Positions 37,052 to 44,922 of a stretch of DNA of 64,000 nt are shown here, piece by piece (the stretch's first letter is position 1; each line of letters opens with the position of its first letter). The position numbers and the translations under genes were made by a program. The notes beneath the pieces were generated by a model. That model saw only the letters and a program-made list of their open reading frames with translations, had not been told where the DNA came from and ran no database searches. This DNA comes from Pseudomonas sp. NC02 (GTDB lineage: Bacteria > Pseudomonadota > Gammaproteobacteria > Pseudomonadales > Pseudomonadaceae). The DNA lies in assembly GCF_002874965.1 (NCBI RefSeq), contig NZ_CP025624.1:1054001-1118000 (forward strand), read 5' to 3'.

Positions 37052-38437
37052 ATGCACAATCAGATTGCCAGCTTTCGTGCGGCACTCGACGCCCGTCCGG
37101 TGTCGCGCTATCAGTGGTTGATTCTCCTGTTGCTGGCACTGTTGCTGGTCACCGATGGCTACGACGCCCAGGTCCTGGGCTACGTAGTACCGGCGCTGGC
37201 CAAGGACTGGGGCTTGGAAAAAGCCGCGTTCGGCCCGGTGTTCAGCGCCAACCTGCTGGGGCTGACGCTGGGCTCCCTGGCCGTCACGCCGCTGGCGGAT
37301 CGCTTCGGGGTGCGGCGCATCCTGCTGTGCTGCGTGCTGATCTACGCCAGCCTCACGGTGCTGATGGTGTTCGCCAACTCTCTCAATACCTTGATGGCCG
37401 CCCGCTTTATCTGCGGCATCGGCATGGGCGGTGCAATGCCCAGCGCCATGGCCTTGATGTCGGAATACTCACCACCCCGCCTGCGAACATTGATGGTGAC
37501 GCTCGCCGCCTGTGGCTTCTCTTTCGGCGGTGCGGCCGGTGGTTTTGTCGCGGCCGGGTTTATCGACAGCTTCGGCTGGCAGGCGGTGTTCCTCGCCGGT
37601 GGTGTGACGCCATTGCTGTTGTTTCCGTTTCTTGCCTGGATGTTGCCCGAATCCCTGCCACGCCTGCTGCGTGATGCACCGCCGTATGCGCGCCTGCAAA
37701 AAGTCACCGCGCGAATGCTGCCAGGCTGGCAACCGCCGCCAGCGAGCGAGGCTGAAAACCGCCAGGAGCAAGGCAGCAAACTGACGGTGGTGGAGCTGTT
37801 CCGCCATGGTTATGCGCGCCCGACCTTGCTGCTGTGGGCGACGTTTTTTGTCAGCCTGATCCTGCTGTATTTCATGATCAGCTGGCTGCCTTCGCTGTTG
37901 CTGGAAAGCGGTTTGGGCCTGAACGAAGCCAATCTGGTGACCTCGATGTTCCTGTTCGCCGGGACCTTGGGCGCCATCGGCATGGCCTGGATTGCCGACC
38001 GGCTCAAAAGCAAAGTGCGCCTACTGTCCGGCGTGCTGGCAGCGGCTGCGGTGTGCACCATCCTGCTGGGGCTGAATCACGACAATCCGCGGTATCTGGT
38101 GGCCTGCGTGTTTGCGGCGGGCTTCTGCATCATCGGCGGTCAACTGACCCTGAACGCGTTCGCCAGTAACTTCTACCCGGCTCACGTGCGGGCCACCGGT
38201 ACAGGCTGGGCACTGGGTGTCGGGCGGTTCGGGTCGATCCTGGGGCCGCTGTTCGGCAGCCTGCTGCTGGCGATGCACATACCGGTGCAGCAGATTTTCT
38301 TCTTCTGCGCGATTCCGGCGGTGATAGCGGCGTTGTTGATTATCCAGGTGCGCTCGCCAGTCAATGCACCACAGAGTTCGGCGGCAAATGCCCCAGCCGT
38401 TCGGTCAGGCGTAGACGCTGGATCGGGTCTTCGCTGA
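37052..38437 (+). CDS. MFS transporter, aromatic acid:H+ symporter type
   Basis: A 461-residue 12-segment inner-membrane permease of the AAHS branch (BenK/PcaK-like). Segment 1 carries the family signature LLLVTDGYDAQVLGYVVPAL, with an aspartate pair. The cytoplasmic loop motif TPLADRFGVRR follows segment 2, and ARFICGIGMGGAMPSAMAL marks segments 4-5. It probably imports an aromatic acid feeding the homogentisate pathway, such as 4-hydroxyphenylpyruvate or homogentisate, inferred only from position. Its last 77 bases overlap the convergent SirB1-like gene. Confidence 0.9.
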   Translation: MHNQIASFRAALDARPVSRYQWLILLLLALLLVTDGYDAQVLGYVVPALAKDWGLEKAAFGPVFSANLLGLTLGSLAVTPLADRFGVRRILLCCVLIYASLTVLMVFANSLNTLMAARFICGIGMGGAMPSAMALMSEYSPPRLRTLMVTLAACGFSFGGAAGGFVAAGFIDSFGWQAVFLAGGVTPLLLFPFLAWMLPESLPRLLRDAPPYARLQKVTARMLPGWQPPPASEAENRQEQGSKLTVVELFRHGYARPTLLLWATFFVSLILLYFMISWLPSLLLESGLGLNEANLVTSMFLFAGTLGAIGMAWIADRLKSKVRLLSGVLAAAAVCTILLGLNHDNPRYLVACVFAAGFCIIGGQLTLNAFASNFYPAHVRATGTGWALGVGRFGSILGPLFGSLLLAMHIPVQQIFFFCAIPAVIAALLIIQVRSPVNAPQSSAANAPAVRSGVDAGSGLR

Positions 38438-39164
38438 GCATCAACGCGTGTTCCAGGTCAAAACGCTCGGCGTTCGGGCAATCCAGGCGCTGATACAAAC
38501 TGGCCCGGGCCAGGTAATCGGCGGCGCTGGCATTGCCCAGCTCCAGCACGCGTTCGGCGTCCACCAGAGCGGCCAGGTGGTCGTCGTTGGACAGGTGCAA
38601 CTGGCGCAGATTACGCGACAGCCGTTGCAGGATCGATCGCGGCTCGGCGGTGTGCAGGTGGTCGGCCTGCAACTTGAGATTGGGCCCGTACTGGCGGGTC
38701 AGCAGGTCGCGGCAATCGTTGGGGTACAGGCGTCGGCCGCCGCAGGGGTCGAGCAGGTGATCGGCGCCCGGCACCCGCAACAGGAAGTGCCCCGGGAAGT
38801 TGACGCCCACCAGCGGAATGTCCAGGCGCCGCGCCAGCTCCAGGGCAATCAGCCCGAGAGCCAGCGGCTGCCCGCGTTTACGCTTCAACACCTTGTCCAG
38901 CAGCGCGGCGGCGGGGCGCAGCGGGGTGTGGTCATCCTGGGCGAACCCCAGGTCGTTCATGCGCCGCAGCAACGGTTGTCCGAGTTCATCCGCCGGCAGC
39001 ATCGGCATGCTGAGGCTGACCAATTGCTGCAATACCTTGAAGTCCTGCAGGATGGCCAAGGGGTCCACCGCCGGGTCGTGCTCGGCCGCCATCCACAGCG
39101 CGGCTTCAAACAGCGCGGGCGGTGACCGTTCCAGGCAGGCAAAAAAGGCGTCGCGGGGCTTCAT
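38361..39164 (-). CDS. SirB1/transglutaminase-like TPR protein
   Basis: A 267-residue cytosolic protein of the SirB1 family. The N-terminal half has the transglutaminase-like fold: RRMNDLGFAQDD, KRKRGQPLALGLIALELARRLDIPLVGVNFPGHFLLRV. The C-terminal part (about 185-260) is TPR-like helices. The typical Cys is replaced by Leu-rich sequence in GLIALELARRLD, so peptidase activity is unlikely. Function is unknown. GGAG precedes the ATG at 39164. The frame stays open upstream of this start, but that part is antisense to the dehydrogenase gene and is not considered coding. Confidence 0.85.
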   Translation of the reverse strand: MKPRDAFFACLERSPPALFEAALWMAAEHDPAVDPLAILQDFKVLQQLVSLSMPMLPADELGQPLLRRMNDLGFAQDDHTPLRPAAALLDKVLKRKRGQPLALGLIALELARRLDIPLVGVNFPGHFLLRVPGADHLLDPCGGRRLYPNDCRDLLTRQYGPNLKLQADHLHTAEPRSILQRLSRNLRQLHLSNDDHLAALVDAERVLELGNASAADYLARASLYQRLDCPNAERFDLEHALMLSEDPIQRLRLTERLGHLPPNSVVH

Positions 39165-39350
39165 TGGGTTCTCCGGCGGATGTCTCGTTTTAGCCTTGCT
39201 GTGAACTTTCGTCCAGTGCCTTAAGACAGGTCCTACCTGTTTATGTCGCAAACCCTTTAAAACCGGTGGTCTTATTCCTGCGCGCTTCAGCAGGGTTTCG
39301 CTGGCAGTCCTATACTTGGCGCCTACCAGAAGTGATTCGGGAGCTTGACG

Positions 39351-40370
39351 ATGTTTGCGCTCATGCACAGCACCCGCCTTGAATCGCTGCACCTGAGCGT
39401 TGACCCGGCCACCGGGTTGAAGGCGGTCATTGCCATCCACAACAGCCGCCTGGGTCCCGCCCTTGGAGGCTGCCGCTACCTCTCTTACCCCGACGATGAA
39501 AGTGCCGTGGCGGATGCCGCGCGCCTGGCGCAGGGCATGAGCTACAAGGCCGCGCTGGCCGGTTTGCCGGTGGGTGGCGGCAGCGCGGTGATCATCCGCC
39601 CCGCCCATGTGGAAAGCCGCGCGGCATTGTTTGAAGCCTTCGGCCGCTGCATCGAGCAGCTGGATGGCCGCTACATCACCGCCATCGACAGCGGCACCTC
39701 GGTGGCCGACATGGATTGCATCGCCCAGCAGACCCGCTATGTCACCAGCACCACGGCGGCCGGCGATCCCTCGCCCCACGCGGCGATGGGCGTGTTCGCC
39801 GGCATCCGCACCACCGCGATGGCTCGCCTGGGCAGCGATAACCTGGAAGGTCTGCGCGTGGCGATCCAGGGCCTGGGCAACGTCGGTTATGCCCTCGCCG
39901 AGCAGCTGCACGCCGCCGGGGCTGAATTGCTGGTGAGCGACATCGACCACGGCAAGGTGCAACTGGCCATGGAGCAACTGGGTGCGCACCCGATTGCCAA
40001 CGAAGCCTTGCTCAGCACTCCGTGCGATATCCTTGCGCCCTGCGGTGTGGGCGCGGTGTTCAACCGCTACACGGTCGCGCAGTTGCGATGCGCAGCGGTG
40101 GCCGGCTCCGCCAGTGCGCAACTGACCAACCTGCAAGTGGCCGATCAGTTGGAAGGGCGTGGGATTCTTTACGCGCCGGACTACGTGATCAACTCCGGTG
40201 GGCTGATCTACGTGGCCCTCAAGCACGGCGGCGCGGAGCTGGAAACCATCACCGCGCACTTGTCGAACATCGGCACACGCCTGACCGAAATCTTCGCCCA
40301 TGCCCAGGCTGAAAAACGCTCACCCGCGCGGGTAGCGGATGAGCTGGCGGAGCGCTTGCTGTACCGCTGA
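39351..40370 (+). CDS. Leu/Val/Phe/Glu dehydrogenase-family protein with lost catalytic lysine
   Basis: A 339-residue protein of the amino-acid dehydrogenase family. The substrate-binding lysine K66 is present in GMSYKAALAGL, and the NAD domain has the Rossmann loop IQGLGNVGYALAEQL. The catalytic lysine of the GGGK motif is serine here (PVGGGSAVI, S78, codon AGC at 39582-39584). Relatives I recall carry GGGK at this site. Without it, oxidative deamination is probably abolished or very slow. The start is ATG 39351 with GGGAG at 39339-39343; an in-frame TTG two codons upstream is less likely. Confidence 0.88.
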   Translation: MFALMHSTRLESLHLSVDPATGLKAVIAIHNSRLGPALGGCRYLSYPDDESAVADAARLAQGMSYKAALAGLPVGGGSAVIIRPAHVESRAALFEAFGRCIEQLDGRYITAIDSGTSVADMDCIAQQTRYVTSTTAAGDPSPHAAMGVFAGIRTTAMARLGSDNLEGLRVAIQGLGNVGYALAEQLHAAGAELLVSDIDHGKVQLAMEQLGAHPIANEALLSTPCDILAPCGVGAVFNRYTVAQLRCAAVAGSASAQLTNLQVADQLEGRGILYAPDYVINSGGLIYVALKHGGAELETITAHLSNIGTRLTEIFAHAQAEKRSPARVADELAERLLYR

Positions 40371-40376
40371 GGCGGG

Positions 40377-41684
40377 TCAAAGCTGATATTTCTCCCGGGC
40401 CAGTTGGCCCACGCCCATACGATCAAGGATGTGCATCGGGCACAGGATCGTGACCCGCACGGTTCCCGGCAGGCGGCTGATTTCAATCGAGCCGTTGATG
40501 GTCGCGCGGTTGCGCACTTCGTCGAGCGGCAGCCCGGTCACGGCGGCGGCGCGTTCCAGTCCGTTGTCTGTCGCGACGTTGAGATTGGTCCCACTGCCGA
40601 TGAAGGTGATAGGCGCGTTCTCCTCGATCTCCACCTGGCCCCAGCGCTCCCCCAGTGCCTTCACCCGCAGGCGTTGCTCCGCGGTCATCGGGCGCGCCAT
40701 GGGCGGCAGGTCATCGAGGTTTTGCAGCAGGATCGGCCCGTCCAGGCTCAGGCCCTTGATCACCTGCACCGTCAGTTCGGTTTCCCCCGACACATCGGTG
40801 GCATGCCCGGCAATTTCGCCATTGCCCTGTTGAGCATGCATATCGCCCATGTACACCCCGGCGCCGGGGACCTTCACCGGGCAGATCAGGATGCAGCCTT
40901 CTCGCACGGAATTGGTGTCCATGTGGCCATCGGTTTTCGCGGCGTGCAGTTCATCATGGGTCATGCTGTAGCGATGGGGCGCGCCCACTAGGTACTGGCC
41001 GAAGTCGCCGCAGTTGTGGGAATCCGGCAGATCCCGTGAAGGCGTGGTGCCGATGTTGCCCAGGAATGGGCGCATATGCGCGGCCAGGCCCGGGATATCG
41101 GCGCGGGCCAGGGACAGGATCGAGTGCTGGGCAGACAGTTCGGGCAGCGCCGACATGTCCGATGCCTTGCCGGCCAGGCGATCCGCCACGGCCTGATTGA
41201 CCGTCAGGCTCACCTGATGCTCGGCATCCAGAACGATCACGTAACCATTGCTGAAACGAAACGCACTGACCTCGGCGCCACAGGCATCGCAACGAATGGC
41301 GTCATCGCCAATGCCTTCGACGTGGCTGGCGGGATGCTCTTGCCCGCAGTTGGAGCAGAACTTCGCGACGAACGGGTCGCCATGGTAACGCCCTTCGACA
41401 AAACTCATGACCCCCGAGGACGTGGCCAGGGAGGTGACGCGCATGCGCTTGATCTTCAGCGCCACCGCGTCGCCGATGTCGGCGCCGGCGATGAACACGG
41501 GCTGGGTCACTTCATGGCCACCCTCAAAGGCCGGCGTGATCATCGGGCCCCAGCAACCGGGCGGGGTGCCGGTGATCAAGGTGCCACCGTCGGCCAGCGG
41601 GCCGAGCATTTTCTGGCTGGGGCCGAGCAGCCCATTGGTGTAGGAGGTGACGGTGAGACGGTCGACAGAAGGGAGGTTATTCAT
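40377..41684 (-). CDS. Acetamidase/formamidase family protein with zinc-ribbon insert
   Basis: A 435-residue protein of the FmdA/AmdA family, which hydrolyse short amides to ammonia and an acid. The family hallmarks are GPMITPAFEGGHEV-type metal-site region, PFLGNIGTTPS, DSHNCGDFGQYLV, and PGAGVYMGDMHAQQGNGE. An insert near residues 108-137 has two CxxC pairs (C110, C113, C132, C135: FCSNCGQEHPAS and RCDACGAEVS), a likely zinc ribbon. The substrate is unknown. ATG 41684 is chosen; an upstream ATG at 41732 would add 16 residues. It is divergent from the dienelactone hydrolase gene. Confidence 0.88.
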   Translation of the reverse strand: MNNLPSVDRLTVTSYTNGLLGPSQKMLGPLADGGTLITGTPPGCWGPMITPAFEGGHEVTQPVFIAGADIGDAVALKIKRMRVTSLATSSGVMSFVEGRYHGDPFVAKFCSNCGQEHPASHVEGIGDDAIRCDACGAEVSAFRFSNGYVIVLDAEHQVSLTVNQAVADRLAGKASDMSALPELSAQHSILSLARADIPGLAAHMRPFLGNIGTTPSRDLPDSHNCGDFGQYLVGAPHRYSMTHDELHAAKTDGHMDTNSVREGCILICPVKVPGAGVYMGDMHAQQGNGEIAGHATDVSGETELTVQVIKGLSLDGPILLQNLDDLPPMARPMTAEQRLRVKALGERWGQVEIEENAPITFIGSGTNLNVATDNGLERAAAVTGLPLDEVRNRATINGSIEISRLPGTVRVTILCPMHILDRMGVGQLAREKYQL

Positions 41685-41784
41685 TTTATTTTCCGGGCCC
41701 TGGGTGATTGAATGTTGAACAGGCTTCATCACTTAAGCGCCGATGTGTATCTGTCGTGTGTCGCGCTGCCGCGATTGCCGGTAC

Positions 41785-41813
41785 GTGTGTATCTCAGGGG
41801 CATCCATACACAC
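41785..41813. promoter_or_regulatory. Inverted repeat GTGTGTAT-N13-ATACACAC between amidase and hydrolase genes
   Basis: Perfect 8-base arms lie roughly midway between the two divergent starts (41684 and 41902). Related half-sites flank it: TGTGTATC near 41744 and GATACACC near 41817. The array of TGTATC-type half-sites suggests a regulator that binds cooperatively and controls both genes. Confidence 0.5.
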
Positions 41814-41901
41814 TCTGATACACCCGCAGTGGCGGACACGTGCAAATACAGATATCTCTGTTATCGGCTTACTTTTTCAAACCCATCAGAACGAGGTTGG
41901 C

Positions 41902-42627
41902 ATGTCCAAACAAACAGCAGGGCGCTCCAGCGGGCGCATGATTACCTTCAAACGCCCGGATGGCGCTGACGTCAACGGCTACCTGGCCAGCCCGGCGGTA
42001 CTCGAAGGCGCGCCGGCGATCGTGGTGATCCAGGAATGGTGGGGCGTAAACGATCAGATCAAGGGCGTGGCCAATCGACTGGCCGAATGCGGTTACCGCG
42101 TGTTGGTGCCGGACCTTTATCGCGGCGTGTCGACCGTGGAAGAGGAAGAGGCTCACCACCTGATGGATGGGCTGGATTTTGGTGACGCGGTTTCCCAGGA
42201 CATCAAGGGCGCCGTGCAGTACTTGCAGGCGGATTCGAAAAAAGTCGGTGTGACCGGTTACTGCATGGGCGGGGCGTTGACGTTGCTGGCGTTGAACGCG
42301 ATTCCGGAAGTGGCTGCGGGCGTGGTGTGGTACGGCTTCCCGCCGCTGGAGTATCTGGATGCTTCGAAGATCAAGGCGCCGCTGATCGGGCATTGGGGCA
42401 CGCAGGATGCCTTCTTCAATATCGACACCGTGGCGGAGCTGGAGTCAAAACTGCATGCTGCGGGTGTGGACGCGACTTTCCATCGCTACCTGGCGCGCCA
42501 TGCGTTTGCCAACGAGACGGCGATTGGTGATGGTCGGATTGCAGACACGCAATACGATGCCGCCTGGTCGCAACTGGCGTGGGACCGCACGTTGACGTTC
42601 TTCGGCAAGACCTTGTGGCAGGCATGA
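41902..42627 (+). CDS. Dienelactone hydrolase family protein
   Basis: A 241-residue alpha/beta hydrolase. The catalytic cysteine is C121 in VTGYCMGGAL, with D169 in HWGTQDAFF and H200 in LARHAFANE; E45 in IQEWWGVND matches the glutamate that steadies the cysteine in dienelactone hydrolases. Members open dienelactones in chloro-aromatic degradation but many act on other lactones or esters; no ortho-cleavage genes are near. The ATG at 41902 with GAGG six bases before it is chosen; upstream in-frame sequence is the divergent promoter. Confidence 0.92.
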   Translation: MSKQTAGRSSGRMITFKRPDGADVNGYLASPAVLEGAPAIVVIQEWWGVNDQIKGVANRLAECGYRVLVPDLYRGVSTVEEEEAHHLMDGLDFGDAVSQDIKGAVQYLQADSKKVGVTGYCMGGALTLLALNAIPEVAAGVVWYGFPPLEYLDASKIKAPLIGHWGTQDAFFNIDTVAELESKLHAAGVDATFHRYLARHAFANETAIGDGRIADTQYDAAWSQLAWDRTLTFFGKTLWQA

Positions 42628-42656
42628 CACATGTGAAAGGCATCAACGCATAACCT

Positions 42657-42695
42657 GTGGCGAGGGAGCTTGCTCAAAGCAAGCCCTTTCGCCAC
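42657..42695. terminator. Long hairpin between convergent genes (repeat-derived)
   Basis: GTGGCGAGGGAGCTTGCT pairs with AGCAAGCCCTTTCGCCAC around a CAA loop, with a few bulges. The left arm is the same dispersed GTGGCGAGGGAGCTTGC repeat found at 9480. It sits between the dienelactone hydrolase and yebG 3' ends and may stop transcription from both sides, although it has no T-run. Confidence 0.5.
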
Positions 42696-42708
42696 TACTG
42701 GCAATGCA

Positions 42709-42969
42709 TCACTCAGCCGCTGGCTGCCCAATCTCCGCCAATGCACTCGCATTGTTCTTGAACGCCGCCGCAAACGCCGCGCGGTTCTTGGCCATGAAAA
42801 TACCGGCATCTTCAGCCTGCTTCTCGCTCAAGCCTTCGACGTTTTTCAACAGCACTTCCATCAGGGACTCTGCCAGTTCAAGCATCTGGTCGTGTGCGTC
42901 GGCAAGTTTGCGATCCACGAATGTAGTCTCCAGGTCACGGGTACTGCGATACAGGGTTTCAACAGCCAT
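42709..42969 (-). CDS. yebG: YebG family SOS-response protein
   Basis: An 86-residue cytosolic protein resembling E. coli YebG, a DNA-damage-inducible protein of unclear biochemical role. Shared features are the MAVE opening, DRKLADAHDQMLELAE (counterpart of the KKEADAYDKMLD block) and a second amphipathic helix with SEKQAEDAGIFMAKNRAAF. The identification is strongly supported by a LexA box at 43046-43061, 77 bases upstream of its start, that overlaps a plausible -10. The C-terminus is shorter than in E. coli. Confidence 0.85.
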   Translation of the reverse strand: MAVETLYRSTRDLETTFVDRKLADAHDQMLELAESLMEVLLKNVEGLSEKQAEDAGIFMAKNRAAFAAAFKNNASALAEIGQPAAE

Positions 42970-43274
42970 TTTTCGGCCTCGTCATCGGTGCAGTATTGAA
43001 GGGAGTTGCCCTTGGTTCGAATGTCGCCAAGCGTTCTCGCGACTACTGTATTTATATACAGCTAAAAGCATAAGCCAATCCATGGGCTTTGGGTAGTGGC
43101 TTTTCAATGTAGCTGGCAAATGCTGGTTTGCCCTATCGGAAACTTCTCACAGGTTGGTGGGGTTGCAGGAGCGTCATTCAGTGGCTTACCTTCTCCGGGC
43201 TTCGCTTATGCGGTACACGAGTTTGGCGGCTCGAATTTAAGGAGCAAACATCTTGTAAATCCAAGGAATGCACC
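42970..43274. other. Intergenic region between divergent yebG and DUF6124 genes
   Basis: The left part (42970-43090) holds the LexA-regulated yebG promoter. The right part (43091-43274) has no clear repeat or hairpin; small open frames there lack ribosome sites. The DUF6124 promoter must lie within it. Confidence 0.5.
43046..43061 (-). promoter_or_regulatory. LexA (SOS) box of yebG
   Basis: CTGTATTTATATACAG has the full CTGT-N8-ACAG LexA consensus. On the minus strand it overlaps a -10 TATAAA, with TTGGCT 16 bases upstream as a -35, oriented toward yebG. Repressor binding would block RNA polymerase directly. Confidence 0.88.
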
Positions 43275-43532
43275 ATGGTAAAAATGACTGCCTGTTTTTC
43301 TGAATCGCCTATAAAGCCGCCTACCGCGCTTTTCGCTGTGACCCCAAATACTGACACTGAAACATTACTCGCCAATGCCAGCGAAACCTTGAACAGTGCC
43401 CGTGAAATGGCCAGTAGCCTGGCTTTTGAGCTTGAAGGACCACAGCGAAGTTTGCTTCTGGCGATCCATCAACTGCTGGAAATGAGTGGTTTATTGGTCG
43501 ATCAAGCGTTGGATCAAGTCGCCCCGACCTGA
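43275..43532 (+). CDS. DUF6124 family protein (short form)
   Basis: An 85-residue protein whose C-terminal two thirds match the Pseudomonas DUF6124 domain: FAVTPNTDTETLLANASETL, then REMASSLAFELEGPQRSLLL and a final helix LLEMSGLLVDQALDQ. Typical members are about 110-125 residues with a longer N-terminal part containing an AAERALDHYL block; that part is absent and replaced by KMTACFSESPIKPPT. Function is unknown. AAGGA at 43263-43267 fixes the ATG. Confidence 0.8.
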   Translation: MVKMTACFSESPIKPPTALFAVTPNTDTETLLANASETLNSAREMASSLAFELEGPQRSLLLAIHQLLEMSGLLVDQALDQVAPT

Positions 43533-43557
43533 CCTGAATCACCCGGTCACCTAGATG

Positions 43558-43682
43558 GATCGTTCCCACGCTCTGCGTGGGAATGCATACCGTGACGCTC
43601 CGCGTCACCTCTACCCGAAACCCTGGGGCATGGGACGCGGAGCGTCCGGGGCGGCATTCCCACGCGGAGCGTGGGAACGATC
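43558..43682. repeat. Dispersed GATCGTTCCCACGCTCTGCG repeat, copy 2
   Basis: Same inverted ends as the copy at 36917, with a longer centre holding GTGACGCTCCGCGTCAC and GGGACGCGGAGCGTCC. It lies between the DUF6124 and PsiE genes, 25 bases after the DUF6124 stop. Confidence 0.85.
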
Positions 43683-43819
43683 ATCAAGCAGCAAGATAAG
43701 TGCCTCATATCACCCCGCCACCATCTCACTTCCTGTTCCCTGGCCTTTTTTCTGCATGCAGAGAAACCGTCACGTCCAACCCGCATTATCCGGTCGAGCC
43801 GACCTAAGGAAGCATCATC

Positions 43820-44308
43820 GTGAAAATCAACTGGGCTGAAAACCTGCGCAAGACCGTGCACCAACTGGCCGAGTCCTTGGGAAATCTGTTCGTCGAGACC
43901 TTCCACTACCTGGCACTGTTCGCCATTGGTGCGGTGACCGCCTATGCCGCGGTGATGGAATTTCTGGGGATGCTGGAGACGGGGCACATCAAGATCGATG
44001 ACATCTTGCTGCTGTTCATCTACCTGGAACTGGGGGCGATGGTCGGGATTTATTTCAAGACCAACCACATGCCGGTGCGCTTCCTGATCTACGTGGCGAT
44101 CACGGCGCTGACCCGTCTGCTGATTTCCAACGTGTCTCACCACAACCCGCCCGACATCGGCATCATCTACCTGTGCGGTGGGATTCTGCTGCTGGCGTTC
44201 GCGATTCTGGTGGTGCGGTATGCGTCGTCGGCATTTCCGTCGGTGAAGGTCGAAGGCCCGCGCCGCAAGGGCGAAGCGAGCCTTGAAACAGAGAAGGGCG
44301 AGCTCTAG
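43820..44308 (+). CDS. PsiE family (phosphate-starvation-inducible) membrane protein
   Basis: A 162-residue inner-membrane protein with four hydrophobic segments (about 28-52, 60-80, 88-106, 112-134). Family blocks include [38 protein letters not shown] and the [15 protein letters not shown] segment. PsiE in E. coli is phosphate-starvation induced with unknown function. GTG is the start, with AAGGA at 43806-43810. The charged tail after residue 142 is cytoplasmic. Its stop overlaps the convergent DUF3509 gene by four bases. Confidence 0.9.
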   Translation: MKINWAENLRKTVHQLAESLGNLFVETFHYLALFAIGAVTAYAAVMEFLGMLETGHIKIDDILLLFIYLELGAMVGIYFKTNHMPVRFLIYVAITALTRLLISNVSHHNPPDIGIIYLCGGILLLAFAILVVRYASSAFPSVKVEGPRRKGEASLETEKGEL

Positions 44309-44622
44309 AACCCTGCGTTGAGCGGCGGCCTGCTGACCGGCGGCCGCTGCAGTACCTGGTGGCTGTCCCCATCGGTCATCACCGCCAATATCTCCATCGC
44401 GCTGTGCCCCTGCTCGATCGCAATCCCGAATTGCACACTCTGCACCAGCCGTTTCAGGCGCTGGGGGTCGTTGCGTTGTTCGGCGCTGATCATGCGTTTG
44501 GCCACGACGCCGTCTTCATCGGACAGGGTCAGCATGATGCTGCCGTCCAGCCGCTGGATGCTTAAATTGACCCGGTATTTCGGGGCGAAGGTGTCGGTGA
44601 TGATCTGAAAAGGGTTGTCCAT
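44305..44622 (-). CDS. DUF3509 family protein
   Basis: A 105-residue cytosolic protein of a family largely confined to Pseudomonas: FQIITDTFAPKYRVNLSIQR, LDGSIMLTLSDEDGVVAKRMIS and the RLKRLVQSVQFGIAIEQG block. Function is unknown. The start at 44622 has no strong ribosome site upstream but matches the family N-terminus. The 175 bases upstream up to the REP doublet hold nothing recognisable. Confidence 0.88.
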   Translation of the reverse strand: MDNPFQIITDTFAPKYRVNLSIQRLDGSIMLTLSDEDGVVAKRMISAEQRNDPQRLKRLVQSVQFGIAIEQGHSAMEILAVMTDGDSHQVLQRPPVSRPPLNAGF

Positions 44623-44797
44623 GGTGCGTTACCGCCTGATAAGAACATGCAGTCATTGACGACCGGTGTCGGGATTAGTTCGCGTTTCCTGACCACCGGC
44701 CATTCGCTCGCTGAGGCTTTCACAAGGTCCGTTTTCCTCAGTAGCTGTACAGCAAGGGGCGTGCCGTACAGCAATCTGCCTGCCATCAAATTTCCCC

Positions 44798-44888
44798 TGT
44801 GGGAGCGGGCTTGCTCGCGAATGCGGTGTGTCAGCTAATGATTACTCGGCTGAAGGACCGCTTTCGCGAGCAAGCCCGCTCCCACAGT
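44798..44888. repeat. REP doublet (inverted pair)
   Basis: Inverted REP cores; the spacer here (GTGTCAGCTAATGATTACTC) is more diverged than in the other doublets. Lies 35 bases after the serine transporter stop codon. Confidence 0.92.
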
Positions 44889-44922
44889 GGGTGGGTGGTG
44901 TTTTTGAGTTCGGTGATCCGTT

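Noticed and set aside
33655..37059. A 1134-codon open frame on the minus strand across hmgA-fahA-maiA
   Set aside because: Antisense to three conserved enzymes with intact active sites; no domain and no ribosome site.
39165..40301. Upstream extension of the SirB1-like frame to 646 codons
   Set aside because: The extra part is antisense to the amino-acid dehydrogenase, and the family N-terminus begins at 39164 with its own GGAG.
43046..43061. LexA box as regulator of the DUF6124 gene
   Set aside because: It is 214 bases from that start and the matching -35/-10 pair points the other way, to yebG.
43096..43281. 61-codon plus-strand frame upstream of the DUF6124 gene
   Set aside because: No ribosome site, odd composition, and overlaps the well-supported DUF6124 start.
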